DNA from: Anaerolineaceae bacterium
GTDB taxonomy: Bacteria > Chloroflexota > Anaerolineae > Aggregatilineales > Phototrophicaceae
NCBI GenBank assembly: GCA_028818375.1
Contig: JAPPOB010000010.1
Location: 1,054,001-1,118,000 of the forward strand
Direction: 5' to 3'
Length of the DNA stretch: 64,000 nt
In this document: piece by piece, positions 19,965-29,007 of the stretch
How the letters are laid out: each line of letters opens with the position of its first letter
Position numbering within the stretch: the first letter of the stretch is position 1
Made by a program: the position numbers and the translations under genes
The notes under the pieces: generated by a model
What the model was told of the DNA's origin: nothing
The model's database searches: none
Seen by the model: the letters and a program-made list of their open reading frames with translations, nothing else

Positions 19965-20300
19965 TCAGGCGATCTGCCCGGCCAGGCCCAGCTCGTCGAT
20001 GAGACGTTCGCGCGGTTTGAAACCGGTCACCCGGTTGACGACTTCGCCCTTGTTGAAGAGGATCAGGGTCGGAATGCCCATGACACCGTACTGGATCACG
20101 ACGTCGGGGTTGGCGTCGGCGTCCAGCTTGCCCACCTTGAGTCGGCCCTCATAGTCGTCGGCCAACTGGTCCACGATGGGCGCAATCATCTTGCAGGGAC
20201 CGCACCACTCCGCCCAGAAATCGACAAGCACCGGCGTGTCCGCGCCCAGCACTTCACTGGCGAAGTTTTCGGTGGTGGCCTCGAATGTTTTGCTGCCCAT
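19965..20300 (-). CDS. trxA: Thioredoxin
   Basis: A 111-residue thioredoxin with the active site FWAEWCGPCKM near residues 28-38 and the cis-proline in MGIPTLILF. It reduces disulfides of cytosolic proteins; the class II ribonucleotide reductase at the window end is a plausible client. The ATG at 20300 is preceded by AAGGA; a GTG directly before it is less likely. It is divergent from hrcA and followed by a clear terminator. Confidence 0.96.
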   Translation of the reverse strand: MGSKTFEATTENFASEVLGADTPVLVDFWAEWCGPCKMIAPIVDQLADDYEGRLKVGKLDADANPDVVIQYGVMGIPTLILFNKGEVVNRVTGFKPRERLIDELGLAGQIA

Positions 20301-20343
20301 CACTGTGTCCTTCCTGTGGCTGACTTTACAGTTCCATACCTGA

Positions 20344-20373
20344 ATGGTAGCATGCCTTCACCCTCCCTGACAA
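20344..20373 (-). promoter_or_regulatory. Candidate trxA promoter
   Basis: On the minus strand TTGTCA (20373-20368) and TACCAT (20349-20344) are spaced by 18 bp, 44 bp upstream of the trxA ATG. The -10 box is only a fair match. Confidence 0.45.
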
Positions 20374-20410
20374 GCGTTCCCGGGTCGAATTTGCTGCTGC
20401 ATCTGCCATT

Positions 20411-21481
20411 ATGGCCGACACGACACTGCATCCCCTTACGCGCCGTCAGGAAGAAATCCTCGCCCTGATCATCGAAAGCTATACCGCCAATCCGGAGCCG
20501 GTCAGTTCCCGCTACCTGCAGGACGCCTGCGAACTGGGTGTCAGTTCCGCCACCATCCGCAACGAAATGGCGCTGCTGGAAGAAAAGGGCCTTATCCGCG
20601 CCCCGCATACCTCCGCCGGTCGCGTCCCCACCGAGGACGGTTATCGCTATTTCGTCAGTCGTCTGATGACGCGCGGCTCGCTCACCGCGGTAGAGGAGAG
20701 CCACATTACCGAGAGCATGCGCACACCACCGGCGGCGACGGAACAATGGATGCGCCTGGCCGCGACCCTGCTGGCGCGTACCGCCCGCTCCGCCGCGCTG
20801 GTGACGGCGCCAATCTCCGAAGCCAGCCGCTTCAAGCACCTCGAACTGATTTCCATCCAGGGCCGCCTGGTGCTGATGGTGCTGGTGTTGCACAGTGGCA
20901 ACGTTCACCAACAGATGCTGACGCTCGTCGAATCCCCCGGCCAGACCGCGCTGGCGGAGGCGGCGCGGCGTCTCAACGCCGTTTGCCTTGACCAGGGCGC
21001 CAACGAAGTGCGCATGAAAAGCGCGCAGCTGGGCCTTTTCGAGCGGGAAATCGCCGAATTGGCGGCGGACGTGATGGAGCGTTCCGACACCAATCAGGTC
21101 CGCTTCATCTATCGCGACGGGCTCAGCGGAGTCCTCAGTACCTTTCAGGACAGCGAAGGCGCCGAACAGGCCGTGCGCGTATTTGAGGAGCGCGCGGTCC
21201 TCAATCTTCTGCTCTCGGAGGTGCTGGCCCGCAACGACGTGCAGGTGTTCATCGCCGGGGATGGCCGCTGGGAAGAACTGAATCATCTCTCAATGGTGCT
21301 CAGCCGTTACGGCATCCCGGGCCAGGTCAGCGGCGCGTTGGGCGTGGTCGGGCCCACCCACATCAATTACGGCCGCGCCGTCGGCGCGGTCCGGCATGTC
21401 TCCAATGTCATGACGGACGTGCTGGCCAGGTTGCTTGAGGAAGGCGACGAGGCAGCGGAGGACGTGGCGCAGCGCCTTTAG
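20411..21481 (+). CDS. hrcA: Heat-inducible transcription repressor HrcA
   Basis: The 356-residue repressor controls the class I heat-shock operon it heads. The N-terminal winged helix includes LTRRQEEILALII, PVSSRYLQ and VSSATIRNEMALLEEKGLI, followed by HTSAGRVPTEDGYRYFV. The C-terminal GAF-like part contains the family pattern up to VVGPTHINYGRAVGAVRHVS. HrcA classically binds CIRCE (TTAGCACTC, N9, GAGTGCTAA), but I found no such element upstream of hrcA or of grpE. The ATG at 20411 begins MADTTLHPLTRRQ. grpE follows after 108 bp. Confidence 0.95.
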   Translation: MADTTLHPLTRRQEEILALIIESYTANPEPVSSRYLQDACELGVSSATIRNEMALLEEKGLIRAPHTSAGRVPTEDGYRYFVSRLMTRGSLTAVEESHITESMRTPPAATEQWMRLAATLLARTARSAALVTAPISEASRFKHLELISIQGRLVLMVLVLHSGNVHQQMLTLVESPGQTALAEAARRLNAVCLDQGANEVRMKSAQLGLFEREIAELAADVMERSDTNQVRFIYRDGLSGVLSTFQDSEGAEQAVRVFEERAVLNLLLSEVLARNDVQVFIAGDGRWEELNHLSMVLSRYGIPGQVSGALGVVGPTHINYGRAVGAVRHVSNVMTDVLARLLEEGDEAAEDVAQRL

Positions 21482-21524
21482 ACGACACTTCTTGCGAAAG
21501 ACCTTTCATTTTTTTACGCAATTC

Positions 21525-21556
21525 TATAACTGGTCGACCACACTTTTCAGTATATT
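21525..21556 (+). promoter_or_regulatory. AT-rich candidate promoter and 10-bp palindrome upstream of grpE
   Basis: The hrcA-grpE gap contains TATAAC at 21525-21530 and TATATT at 21551-21556 as -10 candidates. Between them is a perfect palindrome TGGTCGACCA (21531-21540). The palindrome sits where a repressor would block transcription. No -35 box is convincing and no CIRCE is present. Confidence 0.4.
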
Positions 21557-21589
21557 GTCCGGGTTGGTGAGGAGCAGTGAGGCAGCATT

Positions 21590-22180
21590 GTGAGCCAGGA
21601 GCAACTGCGCGAGGACGACGCACCACAGGCCACTGGCAGCCCTGAAGCTGGCGACGCAGAGAAAGATGCCAGGGACCAGGAACCGGCCGCTGATGCGGGT
21701 GACCCCCTGGCGGCGTTACTGGCCGAGCTTGAGGACGAACGCAGGCGCGCCGACGCAAGCACCCTTGGCTGGCAGCGCGAACGCGCCGACTTCAGTAACG
21801 CGCGCAAACGCTTCGAACGCGACCTGCTGACTTCGCGCTTCAATGCGAAGGTCGACACGCTGCGGGCCCTGCTGCCGGTGCTCGATGACTTCGAGCGCGC
21901 CACGGAAAACCTGCCCGCCGTCGAGGACGGAAGCGAGGAATTGCAGGTCTGGCTGGAGGGCATGGAAGCCATCCGGCGCAAGTTGCTGAAAGCGCTGGCG
22001 GACGCCGGCGTACAGCCGCTTGATCCGCTTGGCGAACCCTTTGACCCCAATCTGCACGAGGCACTGGGCCACGACAGCGACACGGACATGGAAAGCGGAC
22101 TCGTCAGCGCGACCCTGCAGAAGGGCTACATCTGCGGCGACCGGGTATTGCGCCCGGCGCTGGTGCGGGTCGCCGGCTGA
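21590..22180 (+). CDS. grpE: Nucleotide exchange factor GrpE
   Basis: A 196-residue co-chaperone that releases ADP from DnaK. It has a disordered acidic N-terminus (about 1-38), a long helix with LGWQRERADFSNARKRFERD, and the C-terminal beta domain PFDPNLHEALGHD and VSATLQKGYICGDRVLRPALVRV. It begins at GTG 21590, with GTGAGG about 9 nt upstream. dnaK starts 22 bp after its stop, so they share a transcript. Confidence 0.95.
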   Translation: MSQEQLREDDAPQATGSPEAGDAEKDARDQEPAADAGDPLAALLAELEDERRRADASTLGWQRERADFSNARKRFERDLLTSRFNAKVDTLRALLPVLDDFERATENLPAVEDGSEELQVWLEGMEAIRRKLLKALADAGVQPLDPLGEPFDPNLHEALGHDSDTDMESGLVSATLQKGYICGDRVLRPALVRVAG

Positions 22181-22202
22181 CGATTGAATTCAGGGAGGAC
22201 TC

Positions 22203-24095
22203 ATGGGACGCATTATTGGAATTGATCTCGGCACGACCAACTCGGTCGTGGCCGTGATGGAGGGTGGCAAGGCCACCGTGATCCCCTCGGCGGAAGGCGG
22301 CGAACTGGTGCCTTCGGTCGTGGCCGTAAACCCCAAAACCGACGAGCGGCTTGTCGGCAAGGTGGCGCGCAACCAGGCCGTCATTAATCCCGACAACACG
22401 GTTTTCTCGGTCAAGCGCTTTATGGGCCGCAAGTTCAGCGACCGTGAGGTGCAGGACTCCATCAGGCGTGTGCCCTACAAGGTCAGCGCCGCGGCCAACG
22501 GCGACGTGCGCGTGCACATGGGCGGGCGCGAATACAGCCCGCCGGAAATCTCCGCGATGGTGCTGCAGAAGCTCAAGGCCGATGCAGAGGCCTGGCTGGG
22601 CGGCGACGTCGATCAGGCGGTCATCACCGTGCCGGCCTACTTCAACGACAGCCAACGCAACGCCACCAAGGACGCCGGTCGCATCGCCGGCCTTGAGGTG
22701 CTGCGGATCATCAACGAACCGACGGCCTCCAGTCTGGCCTATGGCATCGACACCGGCAAGAACGAGACGATCGCCGTCTACGATCTCGGCGGCGGCACCT
22801 TCGATATCTCGATCCTCGAGGTTGCCGACGGCGTGTTTGAGGTCAAGAGTACCAATGGCGACACCTATCTGGGCGGTGACGACTTCGACGAGGCCATCAT
22901 CGACTGGATTTCCGGGGAATTCCAGCGCGAGAACGGCATCGACCTGCGGGTGGACCGTCAGGCCCTGCAGCGCCTCAAGGAGGCGGCCGAAAAGGCCAAG
23001 ATCGAGCTTTCCAGCGCCGTCAATACTGACATCAACCTGCCCTTCATCACCGCCGACGCCAGCGGCCCGCGGCACCTGAACCTCGATCTCTCCCGCTCGC
23101 GCCTGGAAGAGCTGGTGCACGGCCTGATCCAGCGCTCCATCGCGCCCTGCGAGCAGGCCCTCAAGGACGCCGGCCTGGGTGTACAGGACATTGACGCCGT
23201 CATTCTCGTCGGCGGCATGACCCGCATGCCGGCTGTACAGGAAGCGGTGCGTGGATTCTTCGGCAAGGACCCCGGCCGCGGCGTCAATCCTGATGAGGTT
23301 GTGGCAATGGGTGCGGCCATCCAGGCCGGTGTGCTGGGCGGCGACGTCAAGGACATCCTGCTGCTGGACGTCACGCCCCTGACCCTGAGCGTCGAGACCC
23401 TGGGCGGCGTGGCCACCAACATGATCGAGCGCAACACGACCATCCCGACCAAGAAGAGTCAGGTCTACTCCACCGCCGCCAACAACCAGACCCAGGTCGA
23501 AATCCACATCGTTCAGGGCGAGCGACCGATGGCGGTCGACAACAAGTCGCTGGGCAAGTTCATCCTGGATGGCATCCCGCCGGCCCCGCGCGGCATGCCG
23601 CAGATTGAAGTGACCTTCAACATCGACGCCAATGGCATCCTTGAAGTCTCTGCCGAGGACAAGGCCAGCGGCCGCGAGCAGCAGATCACCATCACCGCCG
23701 GCAGTGGCCTGAACGAGGATGAAATCGAGCGCATGGTTGAGGAAGCCCGTCAGCATGCGGACGAGGACGCCCGCCGCAAGGAAAACGCCGAATTGCGCAA
23801 CACGGCCGACAACACCATCTTCACCGCAGAGAAACTGCTGGAAGATTTCGATGAGCAACTGCCCGACGATACGAAGGCGCAGGCGCGTGAGAAGATGGAC
23901 GCCCTGCGGCAGGCCATGGAAGGCGACGACAACGACAACCTGCGCGCCGTCAATGACGACCTCGCGCAGTTCATCCAGGCCCTTGGCGCGCAGATGCAGC
24001 AGCAACAGGCCGCCACGGAGCCCAATCCCGCTTCCGGCCCTGACCCGAACCGCGACGACGAAGACGTGGTTGACGCCGAATTTACGGAAGCCTGA
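22203..24095 (+). CDS. dnaK: Chaperone DnaK (Hsp70)
   Basis: The 630-residue Hsp70 binds exposed hydrophobic peptides in an ATP-dependent cycle. Motifs are [18 protein letters not shown] (phosphate 1), [32 protein letters not shown] (phosphate 2), [14 protein letters not shown] (adenosine) and the substrate-binding linker region [14 protein letters not shown]. The C-terminal tail ends in [12 protein letters not shown]. The length is normal. A GGGAGG ribosome site precedes the ATG at 22203. Confidence 0.98.
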   Translation: MGRIIGIDLGTTNSVVAVMEGGKATVIPSAEGGELVPSVVAVNPKTDERLVGKVARNQAVINPDNTVFSVKRFMGRKFSDREVQDSIRRVPYKVSAAANGDVRVHMGGREYSPPEISAMVLQKLKADAEAWLGGDVDQAVITVPAYFNDSQRNATKDAGRIAGLEVLRIINEPTASSLAYGIDTGKNETIAVYDLGGGTFDISILEVADGVFEVKSTNGDTYLGGDDFDEAIIDWISGEFQRENGIDLRVDRQALQRLKEAAEKAKIELSSAVNTDINLPFITADASGPRHLNLDLSRSRLEELVHGLIQRSIAPCEQALKDAGLGVQDIDAVILVGGMTRMPAVQEAVRGFFGKDPGRGVNPDEVVAMGAAIQAGVLGGDVKDILLLDVTPLTLSVETLGGVATNMIERNTTIPTKKSQVYSTAANNQTQVEIHIVQGERPMAVDNKSLGKFILDGIPPAPRGMPQIEVTFNIDANGILEVSAEDKASGREQQITITAGSGLNEDEIERMVEEARQHADEDARRKENAELRNTADNTIFTAEKLLEDFDEQLPDDTKAQAREKMDALRQAMEGDDNDNLRAVNDDLAQFIQALGAQMQQQQAATEPNPASGPDPNRDDEDVVDAEFTEA

Positions 24096-24105
24096 TACAG
24101 CCGTG

Positions 24106-24136
24106 CCAGGGCCGTCCCGTGTGGCCGGCCCTGGCG
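24106..24136 (+). other. Stable hairpin between dnaK and dnaJ
   Basis: A perfect 9-bp stem GCCAGGGCC/GGCCCTGGC (24106-24114 with 24128-24136) encloses a 13-nt loop. There is no U-tract after it, so it is more likely an mRNA processing or stability element, or a partial terminator, than a full one. It could lower dnaJ relative to dnaK. Confidence 0.6.
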
Positions 24137-24155
24137 TCACGCTACAGGGTAAATC

Positions 24156-25316
24156 ATGCCCCGCGATTGCTACGAAGTCCTCGGCGTCAGCCGAAATGCA
24201 GACCAGAACGAAATCAAGAACGCCTTTCGCCGTCTGGCCCGCGAATACCATCCGGACGTCAGTTCGCACGCGAACGCCGAAGAACGCTTTAAGGAAATCA
24301 ACTCGGCCTACGAAATTCTTTCCGACGAACAATTGCGCGCCCGTTACGATCGCTTCGGGCACGCCGGCGTGCAAAACAATGGCGCCGGCGGCCCCGGTTT
24401 CTCTGGCTTTGGCGGCCAGGGCTTCGCCGGCTTTGACGAGATTTTTGAGGAATTCTTCACCGGTTTCGGTGGCGCGCGCAGCGCGACCCGCCGTGGACCG
24501 CGGTCGGGCGCCGACCGCAAGGTCATGGCCGCCGTCAGCTTTGAAGAATCGATTTTCGGCACCAGCGTGGACGTGGAAGTCGACCGCCTGCGAGCCTGCG
24601 AGACCTGCAGCGGCAGCGGCGCCGAGCCCGGCTCGCGACCCGTACGCTGCCCGGACTGCCGTGGCGAGGGTAAGCAACGCCGGGTACAGCAGACTTTCCT
24701 CGGATCGATGGTGACCGAAACGGTCTGCACCCGTTGCCGCGGCCGGGGTGAGATCATCAGTTCGCCCTGCAACGCCTGTCGCGGGGCGGGACGCCTGCAG
24801 CGCCGGGACGTCATCAACGTGGATATTCCCGCCGGCGTGCGGGAGGGCCTGCAGGTCCAGGTTCACGGGGAAGGCGACGCCGGCGAACCCGGTGCACCTG
24901 CCGGCAACCTCTTTGTGGCCATTCGCGTGGAAGCCCACCCCTGGTTCAAGCGCAACAAGGATGACATCATCCTGGATATCGACATCAACGTGGCCCAGGC
25001 GGCCCTCGGAGATGCCGTGCGCGTGCCCACGGTGGACGGCGACGTCGAACTGACCATCCCGGCCGGCACGCAAACGGGCAGGTCCTTCCGCCTGCGCGGC
25101 AAGGGCGTACCGCGCCTGCGCAGCGATGGCAGCAGCAGCGGGCGCGGGGACCAGCTGGTCTACGTGCAGGTCGCCATTCCCGACCGGCTCAACGACGAAC
25201 AACGCCAGCTCTTCGAAAAACTTGGGCACACCCTCGGCAGCGACATCACTCCCCAGGAACACGGCCGCGGCTTCTTCGACCGCGTGGCGGACTTCTTCTC
25301 CGGCGACCAGGGCTAG
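24156..25316 (+). CDS. dnaJ: Chaperone DnaJ (Hsp40)
   Basis: The 386-residue type I Hsp40 stimulates DnaK ATPase. It has the J domain with YHPDV near residue 32, a Gly/Phe region (GGPGFSGFGGQGF), four zinc-binding CxxCxGxG-type repeats (CETCSGSG, CPDCRGEG, CTRCRGRG, CNACRGAG) and the C-terminal peptide-binding domain. The start ATG at 24156 (MPRDCYEVLGV) matches the family start. It is followed after 2 bp by prmA. Confidence 0.97.
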   Translation: MPRDCYEVLGVSRNADQNEIKNAFRRLAREYHPDVSSHANAEERFKEINSAYEILSDEQLRARYDRFGHAGVQNNGAGGPGFSGFGGQGFAGFDEIFEEFFTGFGGARSATRRGPRSGADRKVMAAVSFEESIFGTSVDVEVDRLRACETCSGSGAEPGSRPVRCPDCRGEGKQRRVQQTFLGSMVTETVCTRCRGRGEIISSPCNACRGAGRLQRRDVINVDIPAGVREGLQVQVHGEGDAGEPGAPAGNLFVAIRVEAHPWFKRNKDDIILDIDINVAQAALGDAVRVPTVDGDVELTIPAGTQTGRSFRLRGKGVPRLRSDGSSSGRGDQLVYVQVAIPDRLNDEQRQLFEKLGHTLGSDITPQEHGRGFFDRVADFFSGDQG

Positions 25317-25318
25317 CC

Positions 25319-26236
25319 GTGCACTGGCTCGAATTGTCGCTCTGTGTGGCCGGGGAAGCGGCCGAGGCGGTCGCCGGCCTGCTGGGGCGCTACGGACATC
25401 AGGGCGTGGTCATTGAGCAAAACGGCATTCCACCGGATGCCTGGGATGAGGGCGCGGCCGAAGCTCCCGAAAGCCTGACCCTGCGCGCATGGTTCCCGCA
25501 CAACGACGATTCCCCGACGCGACGCAGGGACGTCGAGGCCGCCCTGGGTCACATGAGCATGATTCTGCCCCTGCCGCGGCCGACCTGGCGCCTCGTCAAG
25601 GACGAGGACTGGGCCCACGCCTGGAAAGCCCATTACCGTCCCCTGCGCGTTGGGCGCCGGCTGCTGGTGCGGCCGGCCTGGTCGCAGAGCGAGGTCAGGG
25701 ACGACGAACTGGAAATTGTGCTGGATCCCGGAATGGCTTTCGGCACGGGCACCCACCCCAGCACCCGACTTTGCCTGCAGGCTCTGGAAGATCACCTGCA
25801 AGTGGGCAGTGAGGTGCTCGACCTCGGTTGCGGCTCGGGCATTCTGGCAATCGCCGCCGCGCGCCTCGGCGCCGGCAGCGTGCTTGCGCTGGACAACGAT
25901 GGGGTGGCTGTGAGCGCGGCGCGACAGAATCTGGAATTCAATCCTGGCGTTTCCGGCGTTAGCGTTGAGGAAGGCAGCCTGGAAGCATTGCTGTCCCGGG
26001 ACCAACGTTTTGACCTCATTGTGGTCAACATCCTGGCGCGCGTCATCACAACGTTTTGCGAGGAGGGACTGGGCGAGGTCCTGCGTCCCGGTGGTTACGG
26101 GATCTTCAGCGGCATCATTCAGGACCAGGCCGATGACGTTTCAGCGGCCCTTCGTCGCGCGGGCATGACGCCTGTCGCGACACTGCGCCAGGGCGACTGG
26201 GTGGCGCTGGTTACCTGCCGCCCACCTGCCGCCTGA
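25319..26236 (+). CDS. prmA: Ribosomal protein L11 methyltransferase
   Basis: A 305-residue SAM-dependent enzyme that trimethylates ribosomal protein L11. It has the N-terminal substrate-recognition domain (about 1-110), FGTGTHPSTRLCL, the SAM motif LDLGCGSGILAIAAARLGA and VVNILARVI. The GTG at 25319 lies 2 bp after the dnaJ stop, so translation is likely coupled. prmA at the end of a dnaK-dnaJ operon is a familiar arrangement in Gram-positive-type bacteria. Confidence 0.94.
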   Translation: MHWLELSLCVAGEAAEAVAGLLGRYGHQGVVIEQNGIPPDAWDEGAAEAPESLTLRAWFPHNDDSPTRRRDVEAALGHMSMILPLPRPTWRLVKDEDWAHAWKAHYRPLRVGRRLLVRPAWSQSEVRDDELEIVLDPGMAFGTGTHPSTRLCLQALEDHLQVGSEVLDLGCGSGILAIAAARLGAGSVLALDNDGVAVSAARQNLEFNPGVSGVSVEEGSLEALLSRDQRFDLIVVNILARVITTFCEEGLGEVLRPGGYGIFSGIIQDQADDVSAALRRAGMTPVATLRQGDWVALVTCRPPAA

Positions 26237-26248
26237 AGGGGCGGGGCC

Positions 26249-26956
26249 ATGATCAGCGACGAACGCGCTGCCCGTGTGCAGGGGATGTTTGACCGCATCG
26301 CCCGCCACTATCGCCTGCTGAATACCCTCATGACAGCCGGCCGGGACCGACGCTGGCGGCGCCACGTGGTCGACCGGGCCGCCCTGCCCCGCGAGGGACG
26401 TCTGCTGGACCTGGCCACCGGGACCGGCGACATTGCCAGGGAAGCCCTGCGCCTCCGACCGGATCTGCAGGTCACCGGCGCCGACTTTTCAACCGGCATG
26501 ATGCAGGCGGGCAGACGGATGTCAGACGCGGCACCCATGCACTGGGTGGCCGCGGACGCCATGCGCCTGCCCTTCGCGGACGAACGCTTCGATGCCGTCA
26601 CATCCGGCTATCTCGTGCGCAATGTCCTTGACATCCCGGGTACGCTGCAGGAGCAAATGCGTGTACTGCGGCCCGGCGGACGCCTCGTCATTCTGGAAAG
26701 TTCGCCGCCTGCGCCGTCCCCCCTGCGGCCCTTCATCGAGCTGCACCTGCGCCTGGTCATTCCGCTGCTGGGACGCCTGATCGCCGGTCCCGAAGGAGCC
26801 AGCGCCTACCGCTATCTGCCCCGCACAACCCAGGCCTTTCACACGGCGCAGGAACTCGCAGCGATCATGCAGGACGCGGGTCTGACCGCGGTCACCTGGC
26901 GCCGCTACATGTTTGGCACCATGGCGATACACGAAGGGGTCAAGCCCCCTCGCTGA
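26249..26956 (+). CDS. menG: UbiE/MenG-type quinone methyltransferase
   Basis: A 235-residue class I methyltransferase, probably demethylmenaquinone methyltransferase, the last step of menaquinone synthesis. Evidence: VQGMFDRIARHYRLLNTLMT at the N-terminus, the SAM motif LDLATGTGDIA, ADFSTGMMQAGRR, DAVTSGYLVRNVLD and a C-terminal RYLPRTTQAF segment. It starts at ATG 26249, 12 bp after prmA. A menaquinone pool fits with the complex I genes downstream. It converges with infA. Confidence 0.88.
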   Translation: MISDERAARVQGMFDRIARHYRLLNTLMTAGRDRRWRRHVVDRAALPREGRLLDLATGTGDIAREALRLRPDLQVTGADFSTGMMQAGRRMSDAAPMHWVAADAMRLPFADERFDAVTSGYLVRNVLDIPGTLQEQMRVLRPGGRLVILESSPPAPSPLRPFIELHLRLVIPLLGRLIAGPEGASAYRYLPRTTQAFHTAQELAAIMQDAGLTAVTWRRYMFGTMAIHEGVKPPR

Positions 26957-26977
26957 TTCCCCGCCAGGCGGTCCTGT

Positions 26978-27238
26978 TCAGCCGGTATTGCGTCGGTTGT
27001 CGCGGAAGCGATAGGTGATGCGACCGCGGGTGGGATCGTACATGCTCATCTCCACCCGGACACGGTCGCTCAACAAAATGCGGATATAGTTCCGTCGCAT
27101 TCGGCCCGAGAGGTAGGACAGAATGCGATGTCCATTATCCAGTTCCACCATAAACTGGGTGTTGGGCAGGGCCTCAACGACGGTGCCCTCCACCTCAATC
27201 TTGTCTTCCTGCTTGTTGCTCTGGGTCTTCTTTGCCAT
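26978..27238 (-). CDS. infA: Translation initiation factor IF-1
   Basis: The 86-residue protein is a single OB-fold (S1-like) initiation factor that occupies the ribosomal A site. Conserved parts are [40 protein letters not shown] and [20 protein letters not shown]. It is about 14 residues longer than typical, mainly at the Lys/Gln-rich N-terminus. It lies 68 bp downstream of rpsU on the same strand. Confidence 0.95.
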   Translation of the reverse strand: MAKKTQSNKQEDKIEVEGTVVEALPNTQFMVELDNGHRILSYLSGRMRRNYIRILLSDRVRVEMSMYDPTRGRITYRFRDNRRNTG

Positions 27239-27306
27239 ACCCCTCCCGGGGGCTGTTGTCTTCTGGCGCCGGCGCCCGCATGACAGCGGCCATTCGATCG
27301 TCTACT

Positions 27307-27507
27307 CTAACGAAAAACCTGTTTGCGTTGGCGTCGCCGCGCGCGGCGGATCGCCTTTTTCTTCTCGATGCGGCGCAATTCGCTGCGCGAAATGTGCCAG
27401 CGTTTGCGGCGCACCGTGCTCAAAATTCCGGCGTTTGTCACGCGCTTGCGAAAGCGGCGCAACAGCGATTCCTGTGATTCACCCGGTTTCAGTCGAACTG
27501 TTGCCAC
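27307..27507 (-). CDS. rpsU: 30S ribosomal protein S21
   Basis: A 66-residue very basic protein with the S21 pattern ESLLRRFRKRVTNAGIL and a C-terminal Arg/Lys-rich helix. S21 helps the 30S subunit pair with the mRNA Shine-Dalgarno region. It sits 41 bp after a four-S1-domain protein and before infA, so three translation-initiation-related genes are adjacent and probably co-transcribed. Confidence 0.94.
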   Translation of the reverse strand: MATVRLKPGESQESLLRRFRKRVTNAGILSTVRRKRWHISRSELRRIEKKKAIRRARRRQRKQVFR

Positions 27508-27548
27508 AGACCTGTTGCCCTCCCTTCGGTCGTACTACTGACCAAACC

Positions 27549-28796
27549 TCAAGCTTGGATTTCCGCTACAACTTCCTGCTCGTCAACGCCTTCTTCCTCT
27601 GCCTCCTGCGCTTCGGCCTCGGCGGCCAGGCGGGCTGCTTCGGCCTCGGCGGCAATGCGACGCCTTTCCTGCCAGGGCTCCAGCTCAGCCGGCAGGACGG
27701 CCTTGAGGCTCAGCCCCAGACGCTGCCGTTCCGGCTCGATGTTGACCACGCGCATCAGCAAATCCTGTCTTTCATGAACCACCAGCGAGGGATGCTCCGG
27801 GGGCGGATCGCCGATCTGGCTGAGATGCAGCAGGGCCTCAATTCCCGGCTCCATGCGAATGAAGGCGCCGAAATCCGCCAGACGCGATACCTGGCCTTCC
27901 ACCAGCTGCCCCACATGATAGAACTCGGTAATGCGCTCCCAGGGGTTCTGCTGCAGACGTTTCAGGCTGAGCCCGATGCGTCGGCCCTTCTCGTCCAGGC
28001 GCAGGATGAAGACCTTGATTTCCTGTCCGACCTTCAATACTTCGCCAGGATGTCGGACGCGATGCCATGCCAGTTCCGAAATGTGAATCAGGCCATCCGC
28101 GCCGCCAAGATCAACAAAGGCGCCAAAATCGCGCAGACCGCTCACCACGCCCTTGTGCACCTCGCCTTCGTTCAGGCTGGCGAGCAGGGTTTCCTTCAGC
28201 GACTCGCGCTGTTCGCGGCGCGCATCGCGTTGGCTGAATACCAGTCGCCGTCGCTTCCAGTCCACCTCCAGCACCTTCACGGGAATAGTATTGCCAATCA
28301 TCGCCCGTAACTGGTCCCGTCGTTCTTCCTCACCAAGTCCGCGCGGCAGGCCGACGGTATGGCTGGCTGGAATGAATCCGCGCAGGTTGCCAAAGGGTAT
28401 GATCAGGCCGCCCCTGTTGGCCTCGCTGACCTGCCCCATGAAGATTTCGTCGTCTTCCTTCAGTTTCTCCGCCCGCTGCCAGTCTTCAGACTGACGGGCC
28501 TGCGAGGCAGAAAGCAGCAAGTTGCCGTTTTCGTCTTCCGGGCGCAGGACCATGACGTCCAGGGGTTCGCCGACCTGACAGCTCAACCCGCCGGCAATGC
28601 GGTCCAGATCGCGACGTTCCACCACGCCGTCACGTCCCAGACCCACGTCTATGATCATGCCCAAATGGTCAATTGCCAATATGGTGCCCTGCAGGATATC
28701 GCCGCGCTCGGGTTCCTGACGCGCGAACGACTCTTCCAGCATTGCCGCGAAATCCACTTCTCCTGGTGCCGAACCAACTTGCTCCCTGACCTGCAT
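27549..28796 (-). CDS. S1 domain protein A (ribosomal protein S1-like, four repeats)
   Basis: A 415-residue RNA-binding protein with four S1 repeats at about residues 30-98, 115-190, 208-275 and 293-362. The third is the most canonical ([25 protein letters not shown]). The tail (about 375-415) is an Ala/Glu-rich acidic helix. It probably works as, or beside, ribosomal protein S1 in mRNA loading. The ATG at 28796 has a GGAG about 14 nt upstream, longer than usual. It is preceded by a strong promoter and a leader of about 145 nt with hairpins. A paralogue lies directly upstream. Confidence 0.92.
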   Translation of the reverse strand: MQVREQVGSAPGEVDFAAMLEESFARQEPERGDILQGTILAIDHLGMIIDVGLGRDGVVERRDLDRIAGGLSCQVGEPLDVMVLRPEDENGNLLLSASQARQSEDWQRAEKLKEDDEIFMGQVSEANRGGLIIPFGNLRGFIPASHTVGLPRGLGEEERRDQLRAMIGNTIPVKVLEVDWKRRRLVFSQRDARREQRESLKETLLASLNEGEVHKGVVSGLRDFGAFVDLGGADGLIHISELAWHRVRHPGEVLKVGQEIKVFILRLDEKGRRIGLSLKRLQQNPWERITEFYHVGQLVEGQVSRLADFGAFIRMEPGIEALLHLSQIGDPPPEHPSLVVHERQDLLMRVVNIEPERQRLGLSLKAVLPAELEPWQERRRIAAEAEAARLAAEAEAQEAEEEGVDEQEVVAEIQA

Positions 28797-28823
28797 AAAA
28801 TCCGTTTAATCTCCCCCGAATTG

Positions 28824-28875
28824 TCGGACCCGTCCGATGGTCTGATTCACAAAACGCGGCCTTCTGTGGGCCGCG
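28824..28875 (-). promoter_or_regulatory. Leader hairpins upstream of S1 gene A (terminator-like)
   Basis: On the minus strand a 7-bp stem (CGCGGCC/GGCCGCG, 28875-28869 with 28861-28855; 7-nt loop) is followed by GTTTTGTG. A second perfect 6-bp hairpin TCGGAC/GTCCGA follows at 28837-28824. Both are inside the predicted transcript leader of S1 gene A, between its promoter and start codon. They could be an attenuator or autoregulatory element, or simply the terminator of S1 gene B. Confidence 0.55.
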
Positions 28876-28949
28876 CGCGTGGCGTACTTTTTGCAGTGCA
28901 GCTTCGCTTCTTCAAGAGTGCTGTGCAATACTCCGCCTGGCCGCGGCGC

Positions 28950-28978
28950 AGTATAGCGATGCGATTGCTGGCTGTCAA
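28950..28978 (-). promoter_or_regulatory. Strong sigma70-type promoter for S1 gene A
   Basis: On the minus strand TTGACA (28978-28973), a 17-bp spacer and TATACT (28955-28950). The -35 is a perfect consensus and the spacer is ideal. Transcription would start near 28943, leaving a leader of about 145 nt. Confidence 0.8.
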
Positions 28979-29007
28979 TCCGCTACGAAACGGATCAGGG
29001 AGGTCGG

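Noticed and set aside
19863..20410. CIRCE element around trxA/hrcA
   Set aside because: Looked for TTAGCACTC and GAGTGCTAA arms with 9-nt spacing; none seen. A short CCAT/ATGG inverted repeat near 20334-20347 is too small to count.
22104..25262. Minus-strand open frame of over 1000 codons opposite grpE end, dnaK and dnaJ
   Set aside because: It spans two conserved chaperone genes and their spacer; it is a mirror of their codon structure. Such antisense dnaK frames have been mis-annotated before.
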